From Murimonas intestini (GTDB taxonomy: Bacteria; Bacillota; Clostridia; Lachnospirales; Lachnospiraceae): a stretch of 64,000 nt of DNA. The notes under the pieces were generated by a model that saw nothing but the letters and a program-made list of their open reading frames with translations, did not search any database and was not told where the DNA came from. Positions 8,396-16,092 of the stretch are shown here, piece by piece (positions within the stretch are counted from its first letter, which is position 1; each line of letters begins with the position of its first letter). The position numbers were made by a program, and so were the translations under genes. The stretch spans positions 620,001 to 684,000 of the forward strand of contig NZ_JANKBI010000001.1 of assembly GCF_024622195.1 (NCBI RefSeq). The letters run 5' to 3'.

Positions 8396-9370
8396 TCAAT
8401 TTCCTTCTTCATAGCGGAAACAGCGAACTTCTCTTTCCCCTGCCCGATACATTGGCGGATTTTCTTTGCGGCAGCGGTCCGTACAATACTGGCATCTGTC
8501 GCAAAAATGGCATCCCTTTGGCATATCCTTTAAACTTGGCACCATACCTTCAATCGTTGACAATCTTGTATCATCATCAATCTTGGGAATAGAAGCCAGC
8601 AGCCCCTGTGTATAAGGATGCAGCGGATTTGTAAACAGTGTATGGCAGTCCGCCAGCTCCACTCCCTGTCCCCCATACATAACAAGCACGCGGTCTGCTG
8701 TTTCAGCTACCACCCCCATATCATGGGTTATCAAGATTACCGCCGTGTCCAGCTCCTTTTTTAAATCATATATCATCTTCAGGATCTGAGCCTGAATCGT
8801 CACATCTAGCGCCGTTGTCGGTTCGTCACAAATCAGAACTGACGGATTGCACGACAATGCCATTGCTATCATTACACGCTGTCTCATCCCGCCTGAAAAC
8901 TGATGGGGATATTGCTTCACACGAGCTTCAGGATTCGGGATGCCCACCTTCCGCAGCATTTCTATCGCAGCTTTTTCGGCGTCTTTGCGGCTTATCTTCT
9001 GATGGACCATAAAAGGTTCTACCATCTGCGCCATGACCGTCATTGTCGGATTCAGTGAAGTTAACGAATCCTGAAAAACCATTGATATTTCATTTCCTCG
9101 CAGATTACTCATCTGCTTATTGCTGTACTTTGAAATCTCAGTCCCTTTAAATTTAATAGACGATTCCGGCGTTATTTCACCCATCCTATCCGGAAGAAGA
9201 TGCATAATAGACAGGCTGGTAACGCTTTTTCCACATCCGCTTTCACCGACAATTGCTAATGTTTCTCCTGCGTCCAATGTAAAATTCATTTGTGAAACAG
9301 CGGGGAATGTACCTGTTTTCGTATGGAAAACGGTAGTCAGGTTATTCACTTCTAATACTCTTTCTCCCAT
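8396..9370 (-). CDS. Oligopeptide-type ABC transporter ATP-binding protein (OppD-like)
   Basis: This 324-residue subunit shows Walker A GESGCGKSVTSLS, signature FSGGMRQRVMIAMAL, Walker B VLICDEPTTALD and a cysteine-rich C-terminal segment (GCHFCDRCQYCTDRC) as in DppD/OppD proteins. It is the first of two ATPases in the same operon and follows the two permease genes with short gaps, the standard order OppB-OppC-OppD-OppF. The binding protein follows rather than precedes, which is less common but seen in Clostridia. Confidence 0.9.
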   Translation of the reverse strand: MGERVLEVNNLTTVFHTKTGTFPAVSQMNFTLDAGETLAIVGESGCGKSVTSLSIMHLLPDRMGEITPESSIKFKGTEISKYSNKQMSNLRGNEISMVFQDSLTSLNPTMTVMAQMVEPFMVHQKISRKDAEKAAIEMLRKVGIPNPEARVKQYPHQFSGGMRQRVMIAMALSCNPSVLICDEPTTALDVTIQAQILKMIYDLKKELDTAVILITHDMGVVAETADRVLVMYGGQGVELADCHTLFTNPLHPYTQGLLASIPKIDDDTRLSTIEGMVPSLKDMPKGCHFCDRCQYCTDRCRKENPPMYRAGEREVRCFRYEEGN

Positions 9371-9382
9371 CTCTCATCTCCA

Positions 9383-10252
9383 TTAACCAATCTTTGTCTT
9401 AGGATCAAGTGCATCACGCAATCCATCGCCAAATAAATTCACGCTGATCAAAGTAATAAAAATACACATTCCTGCCGGGATCCAAAGCCACGGTTTTGTT
9501 GAAATGATCGCGACTGACTGTGCTGCATTGAGCATATTCCCCCAGGAAGCCTCCGGAATCTGAATTCCAAGCCCAAGAAAGCTTAATGCCGACTCTGTCA
9601 AAATCGCACTTGGTATTCCGAAGGTAAATGCCACCAGCGCCGGTGATATAGAATTCGGCAATATGTATTTCAGCATAATTCCCAGATTGCCTGTCCCTGT
9701 TGTTCTTGCAGCTTCTACATATTCTTTTTCTCTTACGGAAAGCACCTTTGCATACAGAAGACGGACAAATGACGGCCATCCCATGACTCCGATTACTAAT
9801 ATCAGAGTTTCCGCAGACGGACTCAGCACTGATACCAGCACTATATTTAAACACATCGAAGGAATGGACTGAAACATATCTGCCAGCCTCATTATGATCA
9901 CTTCCGCTGCCTTCCTGTAATATCCGGCTATGATGCCTAACGGTATCCCTATGGCAGCCTGGACAAGAACAGAAAAAAAGCCGATTTTTAAGGATGTTCT
10001 CCCCCCATATATCAGTCTGGCAAAAGTATCTCTGCCATATGTATCCGTCCCCAGAAGATGCGTTTTATCAGGCGCCATATTTACCGCCGGGGTTACTGCA
10101 TTAGGCTCTAAATTCATTATGACCGGCAGAATGACCAGCAGCAGGATCTCAACCGTCACCACTGCCAAACCCACCACAGCTAACTTATGGTGCATAAAAC
10201 GCTCGACTGCATCATGAAAATATGAACTGTTTTTCTTATTAGACTTCTTCAT
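9383..10252 (-). CDS. Peptide-type ABC transporter permease (OppC/DppC-like)
   Basis: The 289-residue membrane protein has about six hydrophobic helices and the cytoplasmic coupling loop EAARTTGTGNLGIMLKYILPN near residue 180, followed by FGIPSAILTESALSFLGLG, which is characteristic of DppC. The N-terminal KNSSYFHDAVERFMHHK segment is the OppC-type tail. The ATG at 10252 has AAGGTG seven bases upstream and is preferred to the ATG at 10270 inside the upstream gene. Confidence 0.88.
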   Translation of the reverse strand: MKKSNKKNSSYFHDAVERFMHHKLAVVGLAVVTVEILLLVILPVIMNLEPNAVTPAVNMAPDKTHLLGTDTYGRDTFARLIYGGRTSLKIGFFSVLVQAAIGIPLGIIAGYYRKAAEVIIMRLADMFQSIPSMCLNIVLVSVLSPSAETLILVIGVMGWPSFVRLLYAKVLSVREKEYVEAARTTGTGNLGIMLKYILPNSISPALVAFTFGIPSAILTESALSFLGLGIQIPEASWGNMLNAAQSVAIISTKPWLWIPAGMCIFITLISVNLFGDGLRDALDPKTKIG

Positions 10253-10256
10253 ACGC

Positions 10257-11216
10257 TTACACCTTATCATCTATTCTTGGATCCAGCATTCGGTAAATAA
10301 TATCAATCACAATATTGCCGATCAGCACTATCACCGAAATAATAACGGTTATTCCCATTATTAAAGGATAATCTCTGTCTTTAATAGCTTTAAGCATCAA
10401 TGTCCCCATTCCCGGCCATGAAAAAATCTGTTCTGTAATGATCGCGCCGCCCACAAGTGCTCCCAGGGAAAGTCCTGCCTGTGTGATCAGCGGAAGCAGT
10501 GCATTTCTCAAAGTATGTTTGAACAGCACTGTTCTTTCATTCAGGCCCTTTGCCCGCGCCGTGCGCACATAATCATCACTCATGCACTCATACATACTGT
10601 TTCGCATCTGGCGGGTGAAGATTCCTAAATGCTGGAAGGTCAAGGCCAGACAGGGCAGTATCAAGTGCTTCAGTACCTCTCCTGCTGTTCCGGATGATCC
10701 CGAATTATACATTCCGCTTATCGGAAGCAGGCGCAGTTTCACTGCAAAAATATAGATCAATAACAGAGCCACGAAAAAATTGGGGGCAGCCTGGCCAACA
10801 AACGCCAGGACTGATGAAGCATAATCAATTCCTTTATATGGCCTGTATCCTGCTGCGGTTCCAAGCGGAACCGCAACAAACAGCGCCAAAAGCATCGATG
10901 ATAAGCTGAGCAAAAGTGTAGGTCCGATACGTCCTGCTATCAATTCCACAACCGGCCTGTGCTGCGTATAAGACACCCCAAAATTGCCTTGAAACATATT
11001 TTTCAGCCAAAAGAAATACTGAATGTAGATTGGTTGGTCAAGCCCCATTTTATGTTCGATAGCTGCCAGCTCAGCATTTGAGATTCCACTTTCCGGCTGA
11101 ACTAACTGATCAAGCGGCGACCCCGGCATCAATGAAGCCAGACAGTATGTCATTATGGTAATTCCTATAAAAGCTACTATAGCCGTTAAAGTACGTTTGA
11201 GTATATATCTTCCCAT
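10257..11216 (-). CDS. Peptide-type ABC transporter permease (OppB/DppB-like)
   Basis: The 319-residue permease opens with MGRYILKRTLTAIVAFIGITIMTY, the usual DppB first helix, and has the EAA-type loop RTARAKGLNERTVLFKHTLRNALLPL near residue 205, then IITEQIFSWPGMGTL. It forms the channel together with the OppC-like protein. It starts 57 bases after the UROD-type gene within the same transcript; a short inverted-repeat box (TAACTGT...ACAGTTA) lies in that gap. Confidence 0.9.
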   Translation of the reverse strand: MGRYILKRTLTAIVAFIGITIMTYCLASLMPGSPLDQLVQPESGISNAELAAIEHKMGLDQPIYIQYFFWLKNMFQGNFGVSYTQHRPVVELIAGRIGPTLLLSLSSMLLALFVAVPLGTAAGYRPYKGIDYASSVLAFVGQAAPNFFVALLLIYIFAVKLRLLPISGMYNSGSSGTAGEVLKHLILPCLALTFQHLGIFTRQMRNSMYECMSDDYVRTARAKGLNERTVLFKHTLRNALLPLITQAGLSLGALVGGAIITEQIFSWPGMGTLMLKAIKDRDYPLIMGITVIISVIVLIGNIVIDIIYRMLDPRIDDKV

Positions 11217-11239
11217 TATAGCCTCTCGCTTTATCTTTA

Positions 11240-11264
11240 TAACTGTAAAGGTACTGAACAGTTA
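11240..11264. repeat. Short dispersed inverted-repeat box (TAACTGT/ACAGTTA)
   Basis: A 25-base sequence whose ends TAACTGT and ACAGTTA are inverted repeats and whose core reads AAGGTACTGA. Related copies occur at 12859-12873, 19436-19452 and, inverted, at 50664-50686, all between genes or at a gene end. Confidence 0.55.
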
Positions 11265-11273
11265 TGGACAATT

Positions 11274-12386
11274 CTAATTTTCAGTTCTGTGCATCTTTGC
11301 TCTTTCTTCTGCCACTTCTTCCATGACTTCATCAAAGACACAGAATCTGTGCGGTTCAAAGCATCCGCAGCCGCCTGCAATAACCAGTTTATTTCCTGCC
11401 TCTTCGATTGCTGTATCTACTCTTTCACGAAGCCTGGTTTTGATCACCTCTCTGTCTTTTCCGCAAAAATCATTATCTTTTGGTGAATTCCAGGATATCC
11501 TTCCAAGAGGCATTGCTGAATGCTTAATTCCTCCTACAAGAACCTTATCTGTCTTTTTACGGATATCCGTAAAAGACGGCATGATCTCGGTCCATGTATT
11601 GCTGTAGTTAAATGCATCAAACGGCAGATCCAGACAGCCTTCAATAAATTTCGTATTTTCTTCTTTATCAAATCTGCCGTTGCAAAGATGTGCCATGTTA
11701 AACCATGTACGGTCTTTTACTGCATTTATCACACGCTCAGAACCGGCATGTTCAAATTCCATAAAAGCATCCCATCCAAGCTTGGCATTTAAACCATTCT
11801 GGAATCCGAAGAAGAATCCATCAGCTCCCGCGTCTATGTATGCGTTCATTAAATTTACAAGCGTCTCTTCTATAACTGATAATCCGTATTCTACCTCTTT
11901 TGTATCATACTGGATCATGCTTACGATTTTTGCTTCATCAAAAAATCCGCCTGTCATTTCTCCTGCCATGCTTACCGGTGAAAACACAGTTGGCAGGATA
12001 GGTACATCGCCCTGAAAATGATCTGCAACTCTTTTGATCACTTCAACATTACGTTCAAAAATCTTATTGCCTTTTACCTGAAGCGGTTTTAATTTCAGCC
12101 AGTCTTTGCCGTGATTTATTATAAATTTCTCCACATTGACCCAGGACTGCATGTCCTCTGTAATGTTTGCCGGCATATCCTGTCCGAATGCCTCCGGGAA
12201 ATACATTCCTGATTCCATAACCTTGATGAAGTCCCATCCGTATGCCTGCTGGTTAGCAATTGTAGCATATGCCAGGTCTCTTGCGTTTGCCTCCTCAAGA
12301 TTATAATGAGGTCCCCAGAAAGCCGAACATGGTCTGTCCAGCCACTCCCCTTTCACTGCCTTCATTAACCGTTCACGATGTGTCAT
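11274..12386 (-). CDS. UROD-superfamily protein, likely Zn-dependent (corrinoid) methyltransferase type
   Basis: The 370-residue protein belongs to the uroporphyrinogen decarboxylase superfamily, but the N-terminal RQAGRY substrate signature of true heme-pathway decarboxylases is absent. Instead it has AHLCNG near residue 245 and AGGCGC near 340, matching the His-x-Cys...Cys zinc site of MtaA/MtbA/CmuA-type methyltransferases that move methyl groups between corrinoid proteins and thiols. ATG at 12386 has a strong AAGGAGG nine bases upstream. It is the first gene of the importer/catabolic operon and is directly controlled by the promoter at 12437-12465. No corrinoid-binding partner is encoded nearby, so a demethylation role is plausible but unproven. 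Confidence 0.75.
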   Translation of the reverse strand: MTHRERLMKAVKGEWLDRPCSAFWGPHYNLEEANARDLAYATIANQQAYGWDFIKVMESGMYFPEAFGQDMPANITEDMQSWVNVEKFIINHGKDWLKLKPLQVKGNKIFERNVEVIKRVADHFQGDVPILPTVFSPVSMAGEMTGGFFDEAKIVSMIQYDTKEVEYGLSVIEETLVNLMNAYIDAGADGFFFGFQNGLNAKLGWDAFMEFEHAGSERVINAVKDRTWFNMAHLCNGRFDKEENTKFIEGCLDLPFDAFNYSNTWTEIMPSFTDIRKKTDKVLVGGIKHSAMPLGRISWNSPKDNDFCGKDREVIKTRLRERVDTAIEEAGNKLVIAGGCGCFEPHRFCVFDEVMEEVAEERAKMHRTEN

Positions 12387-12436
12387 TACAATTTCCTCCT
12401 TGTTTGTATATTTATTTATGTGCAACTTTTAATCAC

Positions 12437-12465
12437 ATTATAATCTCAATCTCATTTCTTTGCAA
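12437..12465 (-). promoter_or_regulatory. Promoter of the UROD-Opp-M20 operon
   Basis: On the minus strand TTGCAA (12465-12460) and TATAAT (12442-12437) are separated by 17 bases, about 50 bases before the first ATG of the operon. The -35 element overlaps one of two near-identical TTTGCAAYAATTTTC sites, a likely repressor contact. Confidence 0.6.
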
Positions 12466-12631
12466 CAATTTTCTTATTAATTTTCATACTTATTTGCATA
12501 TTCGTAAATTTTTCCCTATTTACAGCAGTGTTTTTCCTGTAAAAATATAATATATGCATAATATTGCTGCAAATTATTTGCATTCATGCGCTTTTATTTT
12601 TTAATTTTTTCATATTTTTGCAATAATTTTC
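12459..12631. promoter_or_regulatory. Candidate LacI-type operator cluster
   Basis: TTTGCAAYAATTTTC occurs at 12459-12473 and again at 12617-12631 (14 of 15 bases identical, 158 bases apart, roughly 15 helical turns). Between them TGCAAAT-T-ATTTGCA at 12568-12582 is a perfect palindrome. They lie between the catabolic operon promoter and the divergent LacI gene. Binding by that regulator is inferred, not shown. Confidence 0.45.
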
Positions 12632-12808
12632 CTCAATTGATCTTTTAAAATCCCTTATTCTCGTCAGCACAAGCAGTAAATATAAACATAAATTTTCAAT
12701 ATTTTTTCTTTTTATAGTATATTTGTTTTATTATTTTCCATTTAGAAATTTATTTTCTTCGCCCAAAATTGTTTTTTTCAAAAATGCTCCCTGAAATTTA
12801 AAATATCC

Positions 12809-12837
12809 TTGACATTGCTTACAGTTCAATTTATTAT
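12809..12837 (+). promoter_or_regulatory. Promoter for the divergent LacI-family gene
   Basis: TTGACA (12809-12814) and TATTAT (12832-12837) are 17 bases apart on the plus strand. The implied transcript has a leader of about 315 bases before the lacI-type ATG, containing two strong stem-loops. The rest of the 12387-13159 gap is very A+T-rich and holds no credible ORF. Confidence 0.6.
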
Positions 12838-12893
12838 TAACTCAAGCATGACTGGCCAGGTACTGAACAGTTAAGACTGCGTGATACACATAA

Positions 12894-12961
12894 AGCACAA
12901 AAACGCATACGGTTTTGTGCTAAAATTCCTCATAAAATTATGCATTCTGCATAATTTTAGC
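12894..12961 (+). ncRNA. Tandem, mutually exclusive stem-loops in the lacI leader
   Basis: AGCACAAAA/TTTTGTGCT (12894-12902 with 12913-12921) and AAAATTATGCA/TGCATAATTTT (12934-12944 with 12948-12958) form two perfect hairpins. GCTAAAATT at 12919-12927 can instead pair with AATTTTAGC at 12953-12961, so alternative folds exist. Whether this is a regulatory leader, a small RNA or a protein-binding site is not known. Confidence 0.4.
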
Positions 12962-13159
12962 TTTGCAGGACAGAGGTAGCGCAATGGCAGTTCTCAATCT
13001 TCCCATATTAAGAACAGATTTGCACCATAAGAAATAAATTTTCAGCAAATGACAAAACTACTGAACAGCTGCTTTCCTTTAAATAATTTTAAAGCTGCTG
13101 TTCGCAGAACCGCGTCTTTTGCGGGGCTGTGAATAGTAACATTTTAAATGGAGGTTCAC

Positions 13160-14173
13160 ATGAACAATCGTATCAAAATGAAAGATATCGCCGTGGAAGC
13201 GGGAGTTTCCATATCTACTGTTTCCAGGGTCCTCAGCGGAAAAACCCAAGTTAACAGTGCTACAAAAAATAAAATTTATGCGGCACTTAATCATCTTAAT
13301 ACTGTCAACCACGATCCTACAAAAACGATAACAAACCGCAATATTTTAGTAATCTCTGCAAATTTATCTCATTTAATGCATCTCAAAATCATTGATGCAA
13401 TTAATGAAACTGCTGAGGAACGTGGTTACCGCATCATTATTGAAATTACAAACAACCGTCTTCTCTCATTTGACGAATTGTATGAACGTGTAACAGAAAA
13501 TAACGTTTGCGGTGTTATTGTTTTAGCACTCATGGCAAAGTTTGAAACTCTTGAGGAAATAAACAAGATCGTCCCCGTTGTTTACTCATCTGAAGTCCCG
13601 GAAAATTGTCAAATTTCCTTTGTAGGAACCCGCCTGTACAGCGCTTATAAAACAATGGCAACTTATCTGGTTTCGCAGAACAGAAAACACATCGGAGTGC
13701 TTTTTCCCCTCAGATATGTAACAAATGACTTGCTTGATGCCTACATGGACGTCCTGAAAGAAGCAGATATCCCATATGATTCTTCTCTGATTCTGCGGCC
13801 TAATAATTATGACTATTTTTATATTTCAACACTTTTAAATCAATTTTTCAGTACACATCCAGTTATAGACGCCATGATCTGCGAAGACGATGCGCTGGCC
13901 TTAGTCGCGATCAGCGCAGCCCGCCGCAATGGTCTTAGAGTCCCTGAGGACATAGCTATTCTTGGATTTGGAAGTACCTTCCTCTCCCATGTCACTTCGC
14001 CCAGGATTACTTCCGTTGACACATCCCTTGACATGATTGGCTTAACACTTTGTAATGCATTGATAAACCACGTTGAGAAGAATGATCATTCTCCGGAATA
14101 TATTTACGTCGATTATCATTTTACGATCCAGGAGTCTACCGAGTTATTGCCTGAAAGCAAAAACAGCCGCTGA
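13160..14173 (+). CDS. LacI-family transcriptional regulator, likely controlling the divergent operon
   Basis: The 337-residue protein starts with a LacI helix-turn-helix (MKDIAVEAGVSISTVSRVLSG) followed by the hinge helix region and a periplasmic-binding-protein-like effector domain (ILGFGSTFLSHVTSPRITSVDTSLDMIG near the end). GGAGG lies five bases before the ATG at 13160; the in-frame ATG at 13148 precedes that site and is less likely. It is transcribed away from the UROD/Opp/M20 operon across a 773-base region full of palindromes, the usual arrangement of a local repressor. The hinge LNHLNTV is not the standard L-N-Y-x-P, so operator recognition may be unusual. The effector is presumably the imported compound or a breakdown product. 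Confidence 0.85.
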   Translation: MNNRIKMKDIAVEAGVSISTVSRVLSGKTQVNSATKNKIYAALNHLNTVNHDPTKTITNRNILVISANLSHLMHLKIIDAINETAEERGYRIIIEITNNRLLSFDELYERVTENNVCGVIVLALMAKFETLEEINKIVPVVYSSEVPENCQISFVGTRLYSAYKTMATYLVSQNRKHIGVLFPLRYVTNDLLDAYMDVLKEADIPYDSSLILRPNNYDYFYISTLLNQFFSTHPVIDAMICEDDALALVAISAARRNGLRVPEDIAILGFGSTFLSHVTSPRITSVDTSLDMIGLTLCNALINHVEKNDHSPEYIYVDYHFTIQESTELLPESKNSR

Positions 14174-14203
14174 TTTTAAACGAAGTTTGCTATAAAAAAA
14201 TAA

Positions 14204-14232
14204 GGAATAGGATGCCTGCACATCCTGTTCCT
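14204..14232. terminator. Bidirectional terminator between convergent genes
   Basis: GGAATAGGATG (14204-14214) pairs with CATCCTGTTCC (14222-14232), flanked by seven or more A on the left and a six-T run on the right, serving both the LacI gene and the opposing ABC exporter gene. Confidence 0.8.
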
Positions 14233-14244
14233 CATTTTTTACTA

Positions 14245-16089
14245 TTATTTCATTTCCCCCATCTGGCTTGTGACCATCTGACAGTAAATGCCTTTCTTTT
14301 CCATCAATTCCTCATGGTTCCCCATCTCCTGAATACACCCTTCCCCGATCACCATGATCCTGTCCGCATCCCGGATAGTCGAAAGCCGGTGGGCGATAAG
14401 AAAACTTGTATGGTGCTCCATCAGATGCAGCATTGCCCTCTGGATATCTTTTTCCGTTTTAGTGTCTACAGAGCTTGTAGCTTCATCCAGGATCAGTATC
14501 GGAGTATCACAGAGGGCCGCTCTTGCAATTGCCAGCAGCTGTCTCTGGCCCTGACTGAGATTATCCATGCTTCCGGATACCATGGTCTGATACCCCTTGG
14601 GAAGGCGTTCTATAAACTCATGGGCATGCGCCAGCCTTGCCGCCCGGACCACCTCTTCATCCGTGGCCACTGTATTGGAATAGCGGATATTGTCCATGAT
14701 AGTCCCTGTAAAAAGACAGGTATCCTGCAGGACAACTGAAAAATATTTATTCAGGCTGCTGCGCTTTATATTTCTGATATCGGTGCCATCAAGCAGTATA
14801 CTGCCGCTGTCCGCGTCATAAAACCGTGTCAGCAGGTTCACTATTGTAGTTTTGCCTGCTCCTGTCTCCCCCACAAGCGCCACTACCTCCCCCGGCTTTA
14901 CATGAAAATTAATATTTTTTAGAATTTCTTTTCCCGGCTGATAGGAGAAGCAGACGTTTGCAAACTCTACATCGCCCACAGGATCTTTAAGCTGTACGGC
15001 ATTCTCAGCATCCAGCTCTTCTTCAGACTCATCCAGTATTTCAAAAACCCTCTCTGCACCTGCCAGGGCCTGCTGGATAGTATTGAACATTCCTGCTATA
15101 GCATTCAGCGGGTGCGAGAACTGCTTGGAATAACTTAAGAAGCTCACAACTGTACCCACCAGCAATACGCCTCTGGCAGACATAAAGCCGCCTATAATAG
15201 CAACAAGCGCAAAAATCAGATTGTTGATCACATTCATAACTGGCATCATAAAACCGGCCCAGATCTGCGCCTTCCTGCTGTTCTCGCAGAGAGACTCATT
15301 CTGCTCTGCAAATCTTCTGCTCTCTTCTTCCTGGCGTCCAAAAGCTTTCACCATCTTCAGCCCCAGAATATCCTCCTCAACAATACCGTTCAGTGCTCCC
15401 AGGCTGATCTGCTGGCTCAGGAAATAAGATCTGCTTCGTTTAGTGATCACACCTGTCAGGCCTGCCACCAGCGGAACGCAGAGAAGGACAACGAGAGTCA
15501 GCCAGATATTCAGGGCAAACATAACGATCAGAGACCCTGCCAGAGTCAGGATACTGGAAATCAGCTGAGTAGCTGACTGTGCTATGGTAGTGCTGATATT
15601 ATCCACATCATTTGTCAGCCTGCTCATAGTGTCTCCATGTGAGTGCGTATCATAGAAGGCCAGCGGCAGCTTCTGCATTTTTTTGAAGAATTCTGTTCTC
15701 AGCACATAGACCAGTTTCTGTGAAACTCTGAGCATAATAACAGAGCCTGCTGTAGTTACAAGCCAGTTGGCACCATAAAGCAGCAGCACAGCCGCCAGCA
15801 GCTTCATCATCACCGTTTCATCCACTGATCTTGTCTCCACATCAAAGATATTGAAAACCCGGCCTGTAAAATAGGGGATGGCTACGGCTATTAAAGATGA
15901 AAGGGCTGTCAGCAGCATTGCGGCAAACACTGTCCTCCCCCACTGCAGATAGATCCTAACAATGCGTTCCAGTGTCCCCTTAGCGTCTTTCGCTTTCTTG
16001 CCCGGAGCAAAACGTGCTGCGCCGCCCCCTCCTCCGCCTCCTCTCGTAAGAGCAGGCATCTTCTGGTTTGTGTGCATATTATCTGCCAT
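14245..16089 (-). CDS. ABC exporter half-transporter, permease-ATPase fusion (catalytically complete subunit)
   Basis: The 614-residue protein joins a six-helix exporter membrane domain (about residues 50-340) to an ATPase domain with Walker A GETGAGKTTIVN, signature NLSQGQRQLLAIARAA and Walker B ILILDEATSSVDT with the catalytic glutamate. A run of seven glycines (TRGGGGGGGAARF) sits in the cytosolic N-terminal tail before the first helix. The gene follows its partner by three bases; together they form a heterodimeric multidrug/lipid-type exporter such as BmrCD or LmrCD. The substrate is unknown. Confidence 0.9.
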   Translation of the reverse strand: MADNMHTNQKMPALTRGGGGGGGAARFAPGKKAKDAKGTLERIVRIYLQWGRTVFAAMLLTALSSLIAVAIPYFTGRVFNIFDVETRSVDETVMMKLLAAVLLLYGANWLVTTAGSVIMLRVSQKLVYVLRTEFFKKMQKLPLAFYDTHSHGDTMSRLTNDVDNISTTIAQSATQLISSILTLAGSLIVMFALNIWLTLVVLLCVPLVAGLTGVITKRSRSYFLSQQISLGALNGIVEEDILGLKMVKAFGRQEEESRRFAEQNESLCENSRKAQIWAGFMMPVMNVINNLIFALVAIIGGFMSARGVLLVGTVVSFLSYSKQFSHPLNAIAGMFNTIQQALAGAERVFEILDESEEELDAENAVQLKDPVGDVEFANVCFSYQPGKEILKNINFHVKPGEVVALVGETGAGKTTIVNLLTRFYDADSGSILLDGTDIRNIKRSSLNKYFSVVLQDTCLFTGTIMDNIRYSNTVATDEEVVRAARLAHAHEFIERLPKGYQTMVSGSMDNLSQGQRQLLAIARAALCDTPILILDEATSSVDTKTEKDIQRAMLHLMEHHTSFLIAHRLSTIRDADRIMVIGEGCIQEMGNHEELMEKKGIYCQMVTSQMGEMK

Positions 16090-16092
16090 CTG

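Noticed and set aside
11274..12386. Assignment as hemE (uroporphyrinogen decarboxylase)
   Set aside because: The N-terminal RQAGRY substrate signature is missing and the zinc-type motif and operon context point elsewhere.
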